Assembly (NCBI GenBank): GCA_015183035.1
Contig: JACZZP010000010.1
Location: forward strand, 2,046,001-2,110,000
Direction of reading: 5' to 3'
DNA length: 64,000 nt
Origin: Meloidogyne chitwoodi
Lineage: Eukaryota; Nematoda; Chromadorea; Rhabditida; Meloidogynidae
The notes under the pieces were generated by a model that did no database searches, was not told where the DNA came from, and worked only from the letters and a program-made list of their open reading frames with translations. Positions within the stretch are counted from its first letter, which is position 1. Every line of letters starts with the position of its first letter. Below are positions 59,837-64,000 of this stretch, piece by piece. The position numbers and the translations under genes were made by a program.

Positions 59837-62800
59837 ATGTACAGCAAATACGGCGATTTTCATACAATTGACTGGCCTAGAGATTTGGCTCGTGATCGAC
59901 TTCGTCACAAATGTATTCGCGCTTATAGAAGAAAAGACTTTCCTTTTGGTTCAATACTCACAATTTGGGATGCTGGAAGTGGTTGGATTTGTGTTTTATT
60001 TGTTGGAATGGCTGCCGGTGCAGTTGCGGGTGTAATTGATATTGGAGCTCGTTGGATGAGTGATTTGAAAGATGGAATTTGTGCAGATAGATTTTGGTTA
60101 GATCGTGAACATTGTTGTTGGTCTGCTAATGATAGTGCTTTCAAAGTTTATTTTTAGATTTTTTATAAAAGAAAAAGCTTCATTAATTTAGGATAATGAT
60201 TGTATAAGTTGGCGTTCTTGGCCAGAAGTTTTTCTTTCAAGGGATCGGGGTGATCGAGACTGGCTTTACCATTCACTTGATTTTATTTTCTTTGTTTCAT
60301 GGGGAGGTTTGTGTACTTTTTTAAATACAAATATTATTTGAACATTTTTAAAGCAATGTACTATAATTTAATTTTTTTAAAGTTACACTCGCTGGATTAG
60401 CTGTAACCTTGGTACGCACATTTGCCCCATATGCCTGTGGCTCTGGAATACCTGAAATCAAATGTATTCTTTCTGGCTTTATAATTCGTGGTTATTTGGG
60501 TAAATGGACGTTTATAATTAAATCTGTTGGTTTAATATTGGCATCTGCTTCAGGTTTGGAATTTTAAAAAATTTAAAAATTTTTTAAGGCCTAAGCCTTG
60601 GCAAGGAAGGTCCAATGGTTCATTTAGCCTGTTGTATAGGCAATATATTCTCCTATCTCTTCCCAAAATATGGAAGAAATGAAGCTAAAAAACGTGAAAT
60701 ACTCAGTGCTTCTGCAGCTGCAGGAGTTTCAGTTGCTTTTGGTGCTCCAATTGGTGGAGTTATGTTTAGGTTTTAATTTTTAATTTTAAGTAATTTGATA
60801 TTTAAATGTTTAAAGTCTGGAAGAGGCAAGCTATTACTTCCCTTTAAAAACTATGTGGCGTTCTTTCTTCTGTGCACTTGTTGCTGGTGTGGTTTTGCGT
60901 TTTGTAAATCCATTTGGAAGTGATCAGGTTTATAAATTTATTTTTTTGATACCGAAAAAATAAAATTGTAAAAAATAATTTTTCTTATTAAGACTTCTTT
61001 GTTCCACGTTGACTATTCAATGCGTTGGACATTTATGGAATTAATTCCTTTTGCAGCACTGGGTATTTTTGGAGGTCTACTTGGCAGTTTATTTATATGG
61101 TTAATTTTTTTTAATTTTTCAAATTAAAGAAACAAATTTAAGGTCAAATATAAAATGGTGTGCTTATCGAAAAAATACTCAATGGTTAGGGCAAAATCCA
61201 ATTTATGAAGTTTTAGTTGTTAGTTTAGTTACTGGAACTTTATCTTTTTTTAATCCTTATACACGTAAAAGTGCTAGTTCTTTGATTAAACAGGTTTTTT
61301 TTAATTAATTTTTAAACTAAATTTTTATTATTTAAAGCTTTTTGATCGTTGTGGACCTGAAGATTATGGACAAAATTTGTGTGATTATAATAGAAATTTT
61401 ACTTTTGGTCAAGTTGTTGATAAAGTTGATGATAATTATCATACTGGAGATTTAGGCAGTGGATTGCAGGTTTAATTTTTAAAAAATATTTATTTATTAT
61501 TTTTCTAAGACTGCCATATTCCAACTTGTAATGGCATTATTTGCAAAATTACTTTTTACAATTTTTACTTTTGGTGTAAAAGTTCCGTCTGGACTTTTTG
61601 TTCCAAGTCTTGCAATGGGTGCAATTGCTGGACGTCTTTTAGGAATTAAAGTGGAAGGTCTTACTTATGCTCTTCAACAACAATATCCAAAGAGTGATTT
61701 GTGGACTTGTAGGATTGGACGTGATTGTGTTATGCCTGGTTTATATGCAATGGTTGGTGCTGCAGCTGTACTTGGAGGAGTGACAAGGTTTTTTTATAAT
61801 CTTATTTAAAAATTTTTATATAAATTTTTTAGAATGACAGTTTCATTGGTGGTTATAATGTTTGAATTGACCGGAAGCCTAGAATTTATTGTCCCAACAA
61901 TGGCAGCTGTTATGTTTGCAAAATGGGTTGGAGATGCAATTTATAAAACTGTATTATTTTAATTTTTAAAAAAATATATTTTATTATTTTTAAAAAGGGA
62001 ATATATGATGCTCATATTGAATTAAATGGATATCCATTTCTTGATAATAAAGGGGAATATCCATATTCAACAGTTGCCGCACAAGTAATGAAACCAAGTA
62101 ATCAAATGCGTGTTATTGAGCAAAATGGAATGACTATTGGAGAATTAGAAACAGTTTTGAGAGAATCTAATTGTAATGGATATCCAATTATTAATGATAT
62201 TAATGAAATGTTAGTTGTTGGATTTTGTACAAGGTTTGTGTAAATTATTTATTTTTTTTAAATTTTTAAATTAATGTTATAGAATGGATGTTGGCCAAGT
62301 ATTAAAAAATGCACGTAAAACAATGCCTTATGTAACAACAAATTCTCCTGTATATTTTACTTCATCATCTTTAACCTCTTCTTGTGATAATACTTTTACT
62401 AATAATAATAATATAAATAATTATTCTGAACAACAACAAACATCATTTGATAATATTATGGTTATTGATGAACAAAGAAGGAGAAGAAGAAATAATAATG
62501 AAGAAAATGTTGAAATTGAGCAACAACCAGGGTCACCAGCACCTCTTTATATAAATCATATTATGGATGTGGTAAGAAAAATATATTTTTTTAAATCAGA
62601 ATTAAATTAAAAAACAAAATCAGAATTAAATTAAAACATATTTTTTAAATCAGAATTAAATTAAAACATGTTTTTAAAATCAGAATTAAATTAAAACATA
62701 TTTTTTAAATCAGAATTAAATTAAAACATGTTTTTAAAATCAGAATTAAATTAAAACATATTTTTTAAATCAGAATTAAATTAAAACATATTTTTAAAAT

Positions 62801-63231
62801 CAGAATTAAATTAAAACATATTTTTTAAATCAGAATTAAATTAAAACATATTTTTTAAATCAGAATTAAATTAAAACATTCTTATTTTTTCAGGCACCTA
62901 TGGTTAGTTTATTTCTATTTTACTTTTTTTTAATTTTTTAACTTCTGTGCTAAAAATGAATATGTAAACATTTGAAGCAGTCAGGAGGATGTAAATTAAT
63001 TAAATAAATAAATGTTTATTTAGGCAGTAGCTGATCAAACACCGATGGAAACAGTAATAGATATGTTTAGAAAATTGGGACTACGTGGAACTGTGAGTTT
63101 TTTTTAATTATTTTTGCATTTTATATAATAAATTTATTATTTTTTAGCTAGTAACAAATAATGGTAGACTATTGGGTATAATAACAAAAAAAGATATTTT
63201 AACATTTATGAAGGAAGGGGAGCATTGTTGA
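59837..63231 (+). CDS. clh-5: ClC-3/4/5-type chloride/proton exchanger
   Basis: Endosomal/lysosomal 2Cl-/H+ antiporter. Exons: 59837-60145, 60192-60306, 60383-60553, 60591-60769, 60816-60927, 60993-61099, 61143-61293, 61338-61469, 61510-61787, 61833-61950, 61998-62233, 62283-62571, 62894-62902, 63024-63092, 63148-63231. It starts close to the family's FHTIDW motif. Signatures are [16 protein letters not shown] (gating Glu), and [19 protein letters not shown] with the proton-pathway glutamate that separates exchangers from channels, then [15 protein letters not shown]. Two CBS domains follow ([13 protein letters not shown]...; [17 protein letters not shown]...[14 protein letters not shown]), linked by an Asn/Gln/Arg-rich insert. 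Exon 13 is a 9-nt microexon (Ala-Pro-Met). It ends GEHC. Confidence 0.94.
62594..62880. repeat. 30-bp tandem array in exchanger intron
   Basis: About nine copies of a 30-bp unit (core AAATCAGAATTAAATTAAAA followed by CATATTTTTT) in the intron just before the 9-nt microexon. Each copy ends in TTTTTTAAATCAG, similar to a splice acceptor. Variants alternate CATA and CATG. Confidence 0.9.
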
Positions 63232-64000
63232 AATTTTTTTAAATTATAAATATAGGTAATTAATTATATATTATTTTTTTTTTCTTCTAACAAAGTGTTG
63301 TGCAAAAATTAAATGCCCAATTTCCCATTTTAATTCTGATTTTTTCCATATTTTAAAAAAGTAAAATCAGAATTTTGGTTTTTCTCTTGGGAGTGAATTA
63401 CCCGTTGGTTGGGACAAAATTAAAATAAAAAATTTCCCCAAAAAAAAGGACAAACTTTAAAAAACCGAAAAAAATAGACAAAAGAATCTAAAAAAAATTT
63501 GAGGGACCCAATTTTTTTAAAAAAAAGTTGGCTTGTGCTTTTCCCAAAGACTCATTTTATTTTCTATTGTACAATAAATACTATATTTTTTATTTACTTC
63601 ATCTCTCCTCATCAATTTAAGGCCATTTTATATACCAAAAAATATATTTTATTTAAAATTTTATTTTTTTTTTTTACCAAAGATATTTTTTGTTTGTGTG
63701 TCTTTTTTTAATATTTAATTTTTCCCTCAATTTTATTTTTTTTTGTTGTGATTGCTACGGCCAGTTTTTCATAGTACTGTTATATATTTTCTTTTTTTTT
63801 TCTTTTTTTTTTGTATTTTTCTAAGCCTTGGAAAATTATTTGTGCGCATTTTAGTGACCCTTTTTTTGATTTTAAGGAAAAAAAATATTTTTAGAGAAAA
63901 GACCCTCCATTAATAAAAATGCTCTCATTTTGTTTAAACTTAAATTATATATATTTCTATTTTAATGACAAATATATTATGTGAAGAGATATTTTTTATA
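63232..64000. other. 3' flank of exchanger gene to window end
   Basis: AT-rich, no supportable gene. Open frames here are Phe/Ile-rich and without exon structure. One ATTCTGATTT/AAATCAGAATTT pair (63330-63375) forms a small hairpin. Confidence 0.45.

Overview
The window is nuclear DNA of a nematode. Coding exons are short and split by AT-rich introns, mostly 40-150 nt, with (TTTT)CAG/TAG/AAG acceptors. The recognisable proteins (Eph receptor, NAB/MAB-10, ClC-3/4/5 exchanger, ELO elongase, Ulp1 protease, MBOAT) resemble worm orthologues. The extreme AT content, the dispersed foldback elements and a cluster of small secreted proteins suggest a plant-parasitic tylenchid such as Meloidogyne, but the genus is an inference.

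Layout: 1-2692 is an unrecognised multi-exon gene (+). 2693-16667 is about 14 kb of AT-rich DNA without a supportable gene. 16668-25975 is an Eph receptor tyrosine kinase (+, vab-1 type) that seems to lack fibronectin III domains. A 626-bp foldback element (26501-27126) separates it from a convergent mitochondrial aldehyde dehydrogenase (27146-30593, -). 32244-38949 is a same-strand cluster of four small signal-peptide genes, rich in mobile-element insertions. 39367-47290 is a palindrome: two near-identical copies of an MBOAT lysophospholipid acyltransferase gene in inverted orientation around a Ser/Thr-rich membrane-protein gene (42120-43863, -). The left copy is complete and ends in KKEE. 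The right copy loses its C-terminus and runs in frame into a Ulp1 SUMO-protease domain. 47291-51794 has no gene that I can support. 51795-53168 is a fatty-acid elongase (+), convergent with a NAB/MAB-10 co-repressor (53311-55448, -). 58751-59218 is a small two-membrane-segment protein (+). 59837-63231 is a ClC-3/4/5-type exchanger (+) with a 9-nt microexon.

The most interesting signals concern intron birth and gene rearrangement. A 573-bp foldback DNA element with a 9-bp target duplication sits inside a coding exon of a secreted-protein gene. It carries its own splice donor in its terminal repeat and gains an acceptor from the target duplication, so splicing would remove it in frame (introner behaviour). 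A second element in the same gene coincides with another intron. A related element with the same terminus and its own 9-bp duplication lies in the aldehyde dehydrogenase gene. The palindrome has apparently created an acyltransferase-SUMO protease chimera. Eight tRNA-like Pol III elements lie mostly in introns, and several intronic tandem arrays repeat a splice-acceptor-like sequence.

Exon boundaries were read by eye from GT/AG sites, reading-frame continuity and family similarity; no alignment or expression data were available.
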